Shown one piece after another: positions 18,440 through 27,066 of a DNA stretch of 64,000 bases. The DNA comes from an uncultured Steroidobacter sp. (GTDB lineage: Bacteria; Pseudomonadota; Gammaproteobacteria; Steroidobacterales; Steroidobacteraceae). The translations under genes and the position numbers were made by a program. Within the stretch, counting starts at the first letter, position 1. The number at the start of each line of letters is the position of its first letter. The stretch spans positions 62,001-126,000 of the forward strand of contig NZ_CALFXI010000043.1 of assembly GCF_937958065.1 (NCBI RefSeq), given 5' to 3'. The notes under the pieces were generated by a model. That model searched no databases. It was not told the DNA's origin and saw only the letters and a program-made list of their open reading frames with translations.

Positions 18440-21301
18440 TCAGAACTTGAAGTCCATGCCGAGGCGATACACGCGTCCCAGCTTGTCCCAGCGGCCGTTC
18501 TGCGAGCGTGAGTAGATGTAGCCCAGGCCGGTGGTGCCCAGCGCCGGCGTCAGCTCCGGGTCTTCGTTGGTGAGGTTGCGAACGTTGAAGTACAGGCGAC
18601 CTTCGCCCGTGCCCACGCCGAACAACGATTCGAGGCGATAGGACAAGGACAGGTCGAAGTACAGTCCGCCATCCACGCCGAGCTGATCGAAGGTGCGCGC
18701 GAACGTCGTGGACGTCGGGCAGTTCGTCTGGCAGACGATGTAGTCGTTGTCCATCACCACGTCGCTGAAGTAGCGCGTCGTCAAGGTGGTCGCGAAACGA
18801 TTCAGGTCGTACGAGACCGAGCCGGTCAGCACCGTTTCCGGCGTGCCGCCGACGGTGCCCACGCTGTCGTCCGGCTCGGTGAAGCCGTCGTTGCTGACGT
18901 TCTCGATGTAGCGCGTGCCCATCAGGCGCAACGTCACGTTGCCCACCCAGCTGTCGACCAGCGCTGCCAGGCCGAAGTTGTAACTGGCTTCGATGTCGAT
19001 GCCGCTGGCCTTCTGGCTCGCGAAATTGAAATTGCCCTGCTCGACCGTGGTGATCACCCCTTCCGCATTCCGGGTGATGCGCGGACAGAGAATGTCATAG
19101 CCGCGATAGCACAGGGTGATGACGTCGGACCCGCCGATCAGCTGGATCGCATCCTTGATGTCCACGTCCCAGTAGTCGACCGAGACGCTCAGCCCCGGCG
19201 CGAACGACGGCTGCATCACCACGCCCACAGTGAGGCTGTCCGCTTCTTCCGGCTTCAGGTTCGGGTTGCCGCTCTGGGTGCGGCCGTGCGTCGGCGTCGT
19301 GTTGGTCAACGGATCGAAGGTCGACACCAGGCCGAAGTTCTGCCGCTGGAACAGCTCGCTGATGTTCGGCGCCCGAATGTCGCGCGACAAGGTGGCTCTG
19401 AATCGCAGGCCCGGGGTCACCGCGTACGTGGTGCCGACCTTCCAGGTCGAGACCGATCCCGACACCTCGTAATCGGTGAAGCGATAGGCGGCGCTCAGGT
19501 CCCAGGCATCGACCAGCGGCTTGTTCGCGAGCAGCGGCACCAATGTTTCTATGGCGGCTTCGGCCACGTGATAACCGGCATCGAGCAGCTGGTGATTGCC
19601 GGAATGCCAGCCGCTCTGGCGCGCTATTGCATCCGGAGTAACGGTCGCCTCCTCCTTGCGATATTCGGCGCTGAGCGCCAGCGAGACCGGACCGGCCCAA
19701 TTCCGGAACGGCTCGCCGGTGATCGACGCTGCGTAGACCTTCTGTGTGGTGGTCTGCTCGGAGAACGCGGTGCCAAGAATGTAATCGCGGGCCGCCTGGC
19801 TGTTCACGCCGAGACCCATCGGATTCCAGGGCACGCAACCGTTCGACGGATCCGTCAACGTCGAGCGGCAGACGATGTTGCCGTTCGAGGGATCGATGAC
19901 CGCATCCAGGGCGCGGTTGTAGTTGGCGATGTTCCTGGCGTTGTGGGTGTAATGCTCGCTCTTGGTCTTGCCGATCTGGGCGTAGCTGTTCCACGACCAG
20001 TTCGTGCCCCACAGATCGAACTTCCCTTCCAGCCCCACTACGTAACGATTGGCCGCGCGCGCGGTTTCGGTCGTCACGAACGGCATGTCGTAGTTCATCG
20101 TGCCGAGCCTGAAGGAAGCCAGGCCCAGCGTCGTCATTTGCGCCTGCACCGACGCCGGAATGAAGGGATTGCCGGACAGCACCGTCGGTCCCGCACCCGC
20201 CTGATAATGCGGGAACGCGATGCCGAAGGTCTCCGAGCTGCCTCGCGACAACTGCAGGAACACATTTACGTTGTCGGTCAGATCGTAGGAAACCCGGCCG
20301 AAAATGTTCCGTCGCTCCTGCGAGGGCAACAGACTGAATGCGTCGTCGGTGCGCGTCTCCAGATAGTCGCCGCCCGACATGAACAGATCGCGCGCCACGC
20401 CTTCGCCATAGTTGAACTGATAGGGCACGCCGCCCTCGCCGAAAGCGGTGCCGCGCAATGGCCCCGACGTGATCAGGCCGCCATGCGTCGCTTGCGAGAG
20501 AAACACGTCGTTTCGGAGCAGGAATTCCGGCTGACCGTTGGTGCCGTTGTACGCGGGGTTGACGATGTAGTTGGTGGTCGTTCGTCCCCAGGCGCGGTTG
20601 GTCCCGTGCACGACGCCGTCGTTGTCGACCAGCTCGCCGCTCAACAGCACGTGGCCGCGACCGCTGGCAAACGGGAAACCGGCGGCCAGGGCGAGCTTGT
20701 AGTTCTTGCCATCGTTGTATTCGGTCTCGCCACCGGACAACTCGCCTTTGATGCCCGTGAAATCACGATCGAGAATGAAGTTCACCACGCCCGCCACGGC
20801 GTCCGAGCCGTACACCGCGGAGGCACCACCGGTGACGACTTCTACCCGCTCGATCAGCTGCTGCGGAAAGTTGTCCGTATCCACCACGCCCGTGGCAATC
20901 GAACCGACCGAACGCTGTCCGTCCAGCAACACCAGCGTGCGCGTGATACCCAGGTTTCTCATCTCGACGGTGGACAGGCCGGCTTGGTTGAAGCTCGGCA
21001 CGCCGGCGCCGGTGGTGATGTTGTAACCGCCCGAGAACACCGGCATCTGGCTGAGCGACTCGCGGACGCTCGAGTTCGCGGACTGACCGAACAACTGCTC
21101 CTGACTGAGCACGGTCAACGGTGTCGGCGCCTCGTAACCTTCGCTGCGCTGAATGCGAGTTCCGGTGACCACCACCTCTTCCTGTGGAGGCGCAGTCGTC
21201 GACTGCTCCTGCGCGTGTCCGTCCATGGTGAATGCGGCGCCCTGCACCGCCAGTGACAACACGACGCAACGTCTCAAACTTCCAGGCGGCTGACGATTCA
21301 T
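18440..21301 (-). CDS. TonB-dependent outer membrane receptor
   Basis: 953 residues with a signal peptide ending near HAQ (about 30), then EEVVVTGTRIQRSEGYEAPTPL leading into the plug, and VEVVTGGASAVYGSDAVAG. A 22-strand barrel follows, ending in GMDFKF with C-terminal Phe. It is strikingly similar throughout to the receptor at 4084-6957 (for example GTAFGQGGVPYQFNYG against GTAFGEGGVPYQFNYG), so a recent paralogue. ATG 21301 with AGGGGG upstream is preferred over 21367. It stands alone, facing the amidohydrolase gene, and its upstream region carries palindrome C. It may serve the amidohydrolase/permease substrate; this is inferred from the shared upstream motif and position. Confidence 0.92.
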   Translation of the reverse strand: MNRQPPGSLRRCVVLSLAVQGAAFTMDGHAQEQSTTAPPQEEVVVTGTRIQRSEGYEAPTPLTVLSQEQLFGQSANSSVRESLSQMPVFSGGYNITTGAGVPSFNQAGLSTVEMRNLGITRTLVLLDGQRSVGSIATGVVDTDNFPQQLIERVEVVTGGASAVYGSDAVAGVVNFILDRDFTGIKGELSGGETEYNDGKNYKLALAAGFPFASGRGHVLLSGELVDNDGVVHGTNRAWGRTTTNYIVNPAYNGTNGQPEFLLRNDVFLSQATHGGLITSGPLRGTAFGEGGVPYQFNYGEGVARDLFMSGGDYLETRTDDAFSLLPSQERRNIFGRVSYDLTDNVNVFLQLSRGSSETFGIAFPHYQAGAGPTVLSGNPFIPASVQAQMTTLGLASFRLGTMNYDMPFVTTETARAANRYVVGLEGKFDLWGTNWSWNSYAQIGKTKSEHYTHNARNIANYNRALDAVIDPSNGNIVCRSTLTDPSNGCVPWNPMGLGVNSQAARDYILGTAFSEQTTTQKVYAASITGEPFRNWAGPVSLALSAEYRKEEATVTPDAIARQSGWHSGNHQLLDAGYHVAEAAIETLVPLLANKPLVDAWDLSAAYRFTDYEVSGSVSTWKVGTTYAVTPGLRFRATLSRDIRAPNISELFQRQNFGLVSTFDPLTNTTPTHGRTQSGNPNLKPEEADSLTVGVVMQPSFAPGLSVSVDYWDVDIKDAIQLIGGSDVITLCYRGYDILCPRITRNAEGVITTVEQGNFNFASQKASGIDIEASYNFGLAALVDSWVGNVTLRLMGTRYIENVSNDGFTEPDDSVGTVGGTPETVLTGSVSYDLNRFATTLTTRYFSDVVMDNDYIVCQTNCPTSTTFARTFDQLGVDGGLYFDLSLSYRLESLFGVGTGEGRLYFNVRNLTNEDPELTPALGTTGLGYIYSRSQNGRWDKLGRVYRLGMDFKF

Positions 21302-21605
21302 AGGCCCCCTCTGCTTTTTTTTGGCGCGCGACCATCCGCAAGTGACGACCGGGTCGCACTCAGACAAGAATGTTTGGATTGCCAGACTCGACGCTTCATC
21401 TGTCGAGAGCTCGGACGTTAGAGCGGAAGCTCGTGGTTCGGGAAGTTGCAGAAACGGATTGTTTTGGTGTCAGCCAGGCACCGTTGCGGAACGGCTGAAC
21501 CGAGCTGTGCAACTCTGCACACCGGCTGTGCCGACTTGTCACATTGCGGAGCGCCGGAGCGAGCCCACCATAGGGGCGTTCGGAAATCGCACTGGAGACT
21601 CGCTC
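21302..21605. other. 304-bp divergent promoter region
   Basis: Separates the TBDR from the sugE-like gene. It holds a run of eight T residues near 21317-21324, palindrome C at 21466, and three short TGTGC/GTGCA-type repeats at about 21505-21535. I looked for a guanidine riboswitch before the exporter and could not find convincing paired ACGR-loop hairpins. Confidence 0.6.
21466..21482. promoter_or_regulatory. operator-like palindrome, copy C
   Basis: Plus-strand GGTGTCAGCCAGGCACC; on the minus strand GGTGCCTGGCTGACACC, fitting the same consensus as copies A and B. It is 165 bp upstream of the TBDR start and 124 bp upstream of the sugE-like start. The preceding GGAAGTTGC and AAACGGAT blocks are shared with copy B at identical spacing. 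Confidence 0.55.
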
Positions 21606-21929
21606 ATGGCATGGCTTCTTCTCATTGCAGCCGGCGTCGTCGAGATCGTGATGGCGCTGGCGCTGAAGTCCGCGGCAGGCTGGACCCGCCTGGGGCCGAG
21701 CATTCTCGGCCTCGGCGCGGCGCTGGCCAGCGTCGTTCTGCTCACCTTCGCGGTAAAGCAATTGCCCGTCACCACCGCCTATGCCGTCTGGACCGGATTC
21801 GGCGCGGTGGGCGTATCACTGCTCGGCATCGTGATGTTCGGCGAAAGCACGCATCCCGCGCGCCTCGGTTGTATCGCCGCGATCTTCGTCGGAATGATCG
21901 GGTTGCGCTTGCTGGACGGCAAGGTCTGA
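21606..21929 (+). CDS. sugE: small multidrug resistance family exporter, SugE/Gdx type
   Basis: 107 residues, four transmembrane helices. The conserved membrane-embedded acid is Glu13 in IAAGVVEIVMA. The segments LPVTTAYAVWTGFGAVG, GESTHPARLGCIA and MIGLRLLDG closely follow SugE (Gdx), the guanidinium/proton antiporter subgroup, rather than EmrE. It works as an antiparallel dimer in the inner membrane. ATG 21606 is preceded by GGAG. The azoreductase gene follows after 13 bp and a LysR regulator after that, so the three form an operon. Substrate assignment (guanidinium or quaternary ammonium) rests on subfamily resemblance only. Confidence 0.85.
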   Translation: MAWLLLIAAGVVEIVMALALKSAAGWTRLGPSILGLGAALASVVLLTFAVKQLPVTTAYAVWTGFGAVGVSLLGIVMFGESTHPARLGCIAAIFVGMIGLRLLDGKV

Positions 21930-21942
21930 ACGAGGAGGTCCC

Positions 21943-22569
21943 ATGAGCAAGCTGCTTTACATCGAGGCATCGCCGCTCAAGAGCCGGTCGCACACCCTGG
22001 CGATCGCTCAGGCGTTTCTGCAGGCCTATCGAGCCGCCCATCCAGAAGACGAGATCGAACGGCTCGATCTGTGGCAGCTGGCCCTGCCGCCGTTCGATGA
22101 TCGGACGCTCGAAGCGAAGTTCGCGGTGCTCCGAAACAATGAATTCTCACCGGAGCAGCTGCAAAGATGGGAAGCGGTGCGCGCGGTATCGCGCCACTTC
22201 AACGCGGCGGACAAATATGTCTTCGGCGTGCCCATGTGGAATTTCAGCGTGCCGTATGTCTTGAAGCACTACATCGACGTGGTCACGCTGCCCGGCGAGA
22301 ACTGGACCTGGTCGCGAGCCGCCGGTTACGGCACCGTGTTGTCCGGAAAGAAGGCGCTGGCCATCTATGCAAGCGCGAATCCGCATGACGAGATCGGCCC
22401 CGGCGCGGACGACTTTCAGAAGCCCTTCATACGCCGCTGGCTGCGCTTCATCGGCATCGAGGAGATACAGGAGATCACGCTTGCGCCGACCTTGTCGGAT
22501 CCGGAAACGGTCGCCGGGCTGCGGGCCGAGGCGATCGACGCGGCGAAACAACTTGCATCCCGCTTCTGA
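21943..22569 (+). CDS. azoR: FMN-dependent NADH:azoreductase / quinone reductase
   Basis: 208 residues of the flavodoxin-like NAD(P)H oxidoreductase fold. The FMN phosphate loop is EASPLKSRSHT (9-19). VFGVPMWNFSVPYVLKHYIDVV (about 94-115) and the later YASANPHDE are the AzoR flavin and dimer motifs. It performs two-electron reduction of quinones and azo compounds with NADH in the cytoplasm. The start has a near-perfect GAGGAGG site. Middle gene of the sugE-azoR-lysR operon; probably part of a response to a toxic quinone-, azo- or cation-type compound. Confidence 0.92.
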   Translation: MSKLLYIEASPLKSRSHTLAIAQAFLQAYRAAHPEDEIERLDLWQLALPPFDDRTLEAKFAVLRNNEFSPEQLQRWEAVRAVSRHFNAADKYVFGVPMWNFSVPYVLKHYIDVVTLPGENWTWSRAAGYGTVLSGKKALAIYASANPHDEIGPGADDFQKPFIRRWLRFIGIEEIQEITLAPTLSDPETVAGLRAEAIDAAKQLASRF

Positions 22570-22583
22570 GGTAATCTCACCCG

Positions 22584-23501
22584 ATGCGCAAACGGACCCC
22601 GCCAACGAAGCCCATCGACTGGGACGATCTACGCTACGTGCTCGCCCTGGCCGATTCGGGCTCGCTGAACCGGGCGGCCAGCGCATTGCGAGTGAACCGG
22701 ACTACGGTGCTGCGACGGCTGAATGCCTTCGAGCGCAAGCACGGCGTGCGCTTGTTCGAGCGCTTCCCCAATGGCTACACGCTCACCGAGGCGGGGAATG
22801 AAGTTCTGCTGGCAGCCCGCGGCTTCGAGAACGCGATCGAGTCGATCGAACGCAAGCTTGCAGGACAGGACTTGCGAGCCGAAGGTCTGGTGCGCGTCAC
22901 GACCACCGATACGTTACTCGCGTCCGTGCTGCCAGCCGCCCTCGCGACGTTCAAGCAAGAGCATCCAGGCATTACGCTCGACGTGACGACCTCGAACGCC
23001 TTTGCCGATCTTTCCAAACGCGACGCGGACGTCGCGATTCGGCCGGCGGTCGATCCACCCGAATTCCTGATCGGTCGCCGCGTCAGTGCTGTGGCATTCG
23101 CTGTGTACGCCGCGGCGTCGGAGGGCCCACAGCAGAGGCTCGATCTCTCCAGCGCACGCTGGCTTGCACCCGATGATTCGCTCGCGGGCACCAGTATTGC
23201 CCGCTGGATGCGCAACGAAGTGCCGTCGGTCCGGCCGGTGATGCGAGCGGACTCGCTCGTGTCGCTTCGAGAATTGTGTGCGGCCGGCGCCGGTCTGACC
23301 GCGTTGCCTTGTTATCTGGGCGATCCGGATCCACGGCTGATTCGCGTCCGCCCGCCCATTCCCGCGATGGCCACGGCCCTGTGGATCCTGACCCATCCGG
23401 ACCTCGCTCGCACCGCGCGCATTCGATTGTTCCTGGATCGGGTCGCCAGGGCGCTCGGGCCACAACGAGCGCTGCTCGAAGGGCAGCGGCCGAGAATGTG
23501 A
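22584..23501 (+). CDS. LysR-family transcriptional regulator
   Basis: 305 residues. The N-terminal winged helix-turn-helix is at about 12-70 (LRYVLALADSGSLNRAASAL...NRTTVLRRLNAFERKHGVRLFER). The C-terminal periplasmic-binding-like effector domain starts near 98 (LRAEGLVRVTTTDTLLASVLP). Third gene of the operon, 14 bp after azoR and in the same direction, an unusual arrangement for LysR regulators, which are commonly divergent. It may autoregulate the operon. The effector is unknown. Confidence 0.9.
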   Translation: MRKRTPPTKPIDWDDLRYVLALADSGSLNRAASALRVNRTTVLRRLNAFERKHGVRLFERFPNGYTLTEAGNEVLLAARGFENAIESIERKLAGQDLRAEGLVRVTTTDTLLASVLPAALATFKQEHPGITLDVTTSNAFADLSKRDADVAIRPAVDPPEFLIGRRVSAVAFAVYAAASEGPQQRLDLSSARWLAPDDSLAGTSIARWMRNEVPSVRPVMRADSLVSLRELCAAGAGLTALPCYLGDPDPRLIRVRPPIPAMATALWILTHPDLARTARIRLFLDRVARALGPQRALLEGQRPRM

Positions 23502-23529
23502 GCTCGCCTCGCGCCGATCCTGGCCGCAG

Positions 23530-23545
23530 TGTGAGCATCGTCACA
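23530..23545. promoter_or_regulatory. CRP/Clp-type binding site
   Basis: TGTGAGCATCGTCACA matches the CRP consensus TGTGA-N6-TCACA exactly. It lies 28 bp after the LysR stop and about 205 bp before the histidine kinase start. It probably controls the kinase gene, but could also act on an RNA end of the upstream operon. Confidence 0.6.
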
Positions 23546-23749
23546 TTTCGTATCGTCTCTCGTTGACAGCCCAACCGCGGGAAATGAGACGCACGTTCCG
23601 CATTCTGTAACAGCCGCCGCATCGCGTCACAAACTGTTAGCGCGGTGCTGGACAGTGGTAACGCTACCTTGCGATGGTCCAGCTCACAGAAATAACAGTG
23701 CGCCGTCTTACGTCGCGGCGCCGGGCCTCGCGACAGGGTGGAGCGCATC

Positions 23750-25846
23750 GTGGACCAACAAACATTGCTATGGAGCCTGGCCGGGCTGGCCATCGCCTCG
23801 TGCCTGTGCAGTGTCTATCTGCTCGTCCGGCTACGGGCGGTTCGGCGCACTGGCGACGATCGCCAGTCCGGCGAGCGCGCCCTGCTGCGCACGGTGATCG
23901 ATAACGTGCCCGACTTCATTTATGCCAAGGACGTGGACGGCCGCTTCCTGGTGGCGAATCTCGCCGTTGCCCGCAATCTCGGCATGACGCCGGATCAGCT
24001 GCTGGGCAAGCACGACTTCGATCTGTTTCCCCGGGAGGTTGCCAGGAGCTTTCACGAAGACGAGCAGGCGTTGATCCGCTCCGGCCAGCCGCTGGTCGAT
24101 CGCGAGGAGATCGTGACCGACGCGGCCGGCCAGGCCCGTGATTTTCTGACCAGCAAAATCCCGGTGCGCGATGAGCGAGGCCGCGTGACCGGGCTGGTCG
24201 GCATCGGCAGAGATATCACCATGGGCAAGCGCATGGTCGCGGAGATGCGTGTCGCTCGCGAGGCCGCCGAAGCCGCGAATCGTTCGAAGAGCGAGTTCCT
24301 CGCGAACATGAGCCACGAGATTCGAACGCCCATCAACGGCGTGCTCGGCATGGCGGAGTTGCTGCTCGACACCTCGCTGGACCATACGCAGCGTGACTAC
24401 GCCCGGACCATTCACGAGAGCGGCAAAGCGTTGCTCACCGTGATCAATGACATCCTGGACTTCTCCAAGATCGAGGCGGGCAAGCTCGACCTCGAACAGG
24501 TCGACATGGATCTGCGCAGCATCGTCGAAGACGTCGGGCGCATGATCGCATTTCAGGCGCATCGCAAACGCCTGGAGCTGGCGCTGGATATCGATGCGGA
24601 CTTGCCGGCCGCGGTCAAAGGCGACCCCGGGCGCTTGCGCCAGATTCTCACCAATCTCGGGGGCAACGCGCTCAAGTTCACCTCCGCGGGCGAGGTTGCC
24701 ATCGAGGTCAAGGTGCTGGAGTCGGACAGCAGCGGCACGCTGGTCCGGTTCGAAGTCCGTGACACCGGCATCGGCATTCCAGCGGATCGCATCGATCGCC
24801 TGTTCCAGCCCTTCTCTCAAGTCGACGCGTCCACGACCCGTCAGTTCGGCGGCACCGGCCTGGGATTGTCCATCGTGCGTCGGCTCACCGATCTGATGGG
24901 CGGCAAATGCGGCGTCAGCAGCGTGCCTGGCGTCGGCTCCACTTTCTGGTTCACGCTGCGGTTCGCGGTCGCGGATCAGAACATCCAGCACCGCACGCCT
25001 ACGCCGCTGACTCTGAAGGATCGTCGTGTCCTGGTGGTGGATGACAATCAAACGAACCTGAAAATCCTCGCCGGTCAGATGGCTCGCTGCGGCATGCTGG
25101 CGACGTGCGTGTCGTCCGCTGCCCGCGCCCTCGAAACATTGCGCATGGCTGCGGCGGCAGGCCTGCCTTATGAAGTTGCGCTGCTCGATCACGACATGCC
25201 CGAGATGGATGGCTCGCAGCTCGGCGCCCTCATCAATGAGGATCCCGCGATAAATTCCACGCGGGTGGTGCTGCTCACCTCCTCCGGCCAGCCCGGCGAA
25301 AGCTCGCATTTCTCGCGCATGGGCTTTGCGGCGTATTTGCTGAAGCCCGTCAGCCACGGCGATCTGGTGGACACGCTGATGATCGTCCTCGGCGCCGCAC
25401 CCGACGATCGGAACGCGCCGAAACCGCCCATCGTCACCCAGCACGAACTGCTGGCCATGCGCGCACGTGAGAAGCGACCGCGCGTATTGCTCGCCGAGGA
25501 CAATCTGGTCAATCAAAAAGTGGGCGTAAAGCTGCTCGAGAAAATCGGCTGCACGGTCGAAGTCGCCGCCAACGGCAAAGAAGCAGTCCGCGCCTGGGAG
25601 AGCGGTCATTTCGACGTCATTCTGATGGACTGCCAGATGCCCGAGCTGGACGGCTATCAAGCGACCCAACAGATCCGCGCTCGCGAATCGGCCTCGCATC
25701 GCACGCCGATCATCGCGCTCACCGCTCACGCCATGAAAGGCGCCGACGAGGAATGCCGGGCGGCGGGCATGAATGACTACATCACCAAGCCGATCGATAG
25801 CGAGGTGTTGAAGGCCTGTATTGCCCGACACTGCGCCAAGAGCTGA
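23750..25846 (+). CDS. hybrid sensor histidine kinase with PAS and two receiver domains
   Basis: 698 residues. One transmembrane helix (about 3-25) is followed by a PAS domain ([23 protein letters not shown]) and HisKA with phospho-acceptor His189 in MSHEIRTP. The HATPase domain has [27 protein letters not shown] and GGTGLGLSI. Receiver 1 has VVDDNQTN and the acceptor in [10 protein letters not shown]; receiver 2 has [12 protein letters not shown] and [10 protein letters not shown]. Two receivers without an HPt domain imply a separate phosphotransfer protein. Both possible starts are GTG: 23750 has GGAG at good spacing, 23738 is four codons longer. The stimulus is unknown; no partner regulator lies adjacent. 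The CRP-like site upstream suggests carbon-status control. Confidence 0.9.
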   Translation: MDQQTLLWSLAGLAIASCLCSVYLLVRLRAVRRTGDDRQSGERALLRTVIDNVPDFIYAKDVDGRFLVANLAVARNLGMTPDQLLGKHDFDLFPREVARSFHEDEQALIRSGQPLVDREEIVTDAAGQARDFLTSKIPVRDERGRVTGLVGIGRDITMGKRMVAEMRVAREAAEAANRSKSEFLANMSHEIRTPINGVLGMAELLLDTSLDHTQRDYARTIHESGKALLTVINDILDFSKIEAGKLDLEQVDMDLRSIVEDVGRMIAFQAHRKRLELALDIDADLPAAVKGDPGRLRQILTNLGGNALKFTSAGEVAIEVKVLESDSSGTLVRFEVRDTGIGIPADRIDRLFQPFSQVDASTTRQFGGTGLGLSIVRRLTDLMGGKCGVSSVPGVGSTFWFTLRFAVADQNIQHRTPTPLTLKDRRVLVVDDNQTNLKILAGQMARCGMLATCVSSAARALETLRMAAAAGLPYEVALLDHDMPEMDGSQLGALINEDPAINSTRVVLLTSSGQPGESSHFSRMGFAAYLLKPVSHGDLVDTLMIVLGAAPDDRNAPKPPIVTQHELLAMRAREKRPRVLLAEDNLVNQKVGVKLLEKIGCTVEVAANGKEAVRAWESGHFDVILMDCQMPELDGYQATQQIRARESASHRTPIIALTAHAMKGADEECRAAGMNDYITKPIDSEVLKACIARHCAKS

Positions 25847-25926
25847 GGTCGAGCATCGGCATTGGCCTGCGCACGTCCGCTCATTCTCTGTAGAATCCCC
25901 GCAGCCCATTCTACGACCCGTTTCTC

Positions 25927-27066
25927 ATGACCTTCACCGAGCTGCAGCTGGCGCCGGAATTGATCGCGGCGCTGACAAAGCAGCAGATCACCCGCCCCAC
26001 CCCCATCCAGAGCGCGGCGCTGCCGGTTCTGTCGGCCGGTCGCGATGCATACCTGCACGCGGAAACCGGCACCGGCAAGACGCTCGCTTACTTGCTGCCG
26101 ATATTCGGTCGGATCGACACCGACCAGGCCGCCACGCAAGCAGTGATCGTCGCGCCGACTCACGAGCTGGCGCTGCAGATCCATCGGCAATGCGGCGAGC
26201 TGGCGCAAAATGCCGGCTGGCCGGTGCGTTCGCTGCTGCTGATCGGCGGCACGTCCACCGAGCGGCAGATCGAAAAGTTGAAAAAGAAACCCCACGTGGT
26301 GGTCGGTTCACCGGGCCGCATCGCGGAGTTGCTCGGCAGGGGCAAGCTCAAGGCGCAGCATCTTCGCAGCATCGTGATCGATGAGGCGGATCGGCTGCTC
26401 AGCGACGAAAGCCTGGTTGCCGTTCGCGCCATCATCCAGGCTGCGCCACGCAACCGGCAGCTGATATTTGCGTCAGCGACCCTGGAGACCCAGAGCATGA
26501 CGGTGGCCAGAGAGTGGGCGCCGGAACTGCTGATGCTTCAGGCGGCGGCCGCCGCCGTGAACGAAAATATCGAGCATTTCTATTTGATCTGCGAGGAGCG
26601 CGATAAGCCGGATGAGCTGCGCAAACTGCTGCATGCGCTCACGCCGGAACGCGCCATCGTTTTCGTCCACCGCAACGAGGTCGCCGAGAGGATCGCGCTC
26701 AAACTGGCGCACCATAAGATCCCCGCCGCCGACTTGAGTGCCGCGCTCTACAAAGAGGATCGAAAGCGAGCCATGGAGGGTTTTCGTAAAGGAACGATCC
26801 GAGTGCTGATCGCGTCGGACATCGCCGCCCGCGGGCTCGACATCAAAGGCGTCACGCACGTGTTCAACTCCGACGTGCCTACATCGAGCCAGGCATATCT
26901 GCACCGCGTGGGTCGAACTGGCCGTGCCGGCGCGAAGGGGCTCGCGGTCACACTGATGACCGAGATCGAAGCGAGGCTGGTGCGCCGCTATCAGGAAGAG
27001 CTGGGTATCGACATGCAGTGCGTGCGCATGCGCGAAGGCAAATTGCTACGCGTCGAACGCCCTTAG
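25927..27066 (+). CDS. DEAD-box RNA helicase
   Basis: 379 residues. Motifs in order: RPTPIQSAALP (Q motif), AETGTGKT (I), APTHELALQ (Ia), GSPGRI (Ib), DEAD (II), SAT (III), IASDIAARGLDI (V) and HRVGRTGRAG (VI). An ATP-dependent RNA helicase for ribosome assembly or RNA decay. The core is complete but there is almost no C-terminal extension. The gene is convergent with the helicase at 27063 and their stop codons overlap by 4 bp, leaving no terminator between them. Confidence 0.92.
   Translation: MTFTELQLAPELIAALTKQQITRPTPIQSAALPVLSAGRDAYLHAETGTGKTLAYLLPIFGRIDTDQAATQAVIVAPTHELALQIHRQCGELAQNAGWPVRSLLLIGGTSTERQIEKLKKKPHVVVGSPGRIAELLGRGKLKAQHLRSIVIDEADRLLSDESLVAVRAIIQAAPRNRQLIFASATLETQSMTVAREWAPELLMLQAAAAAVNENIEHFYLICEERDKPDELRKLLHALTPERAIVFVHRNEVAERIALKLAHHKIPAADLSAALYKEDRKRAMEGFRKGTIRVLIASDIAARGLDIKGVTHVFNSDVPTSSQAYLHRVGRTGRAGAKGLAVTLMTEIEARLVRRYQEELGIDMQCVRMREGKLLRVERP

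Noticed and set aside
21500..21605. Possible guanidine riboswitch before the sugE-like gene.
   Set aside because: No pair of hairpins with the expected ACGR loops or ykkC-type core was visible by eye; a covariance-model scan would settle it.
23831..25909. 692-codon minus-strand frame opposite the histidine kinase.
   Set aside because: The plus strand carries a complete hybrid kinase with every expected motif; the antisense frame is low-complexity and rich in Asp/Ala/His.
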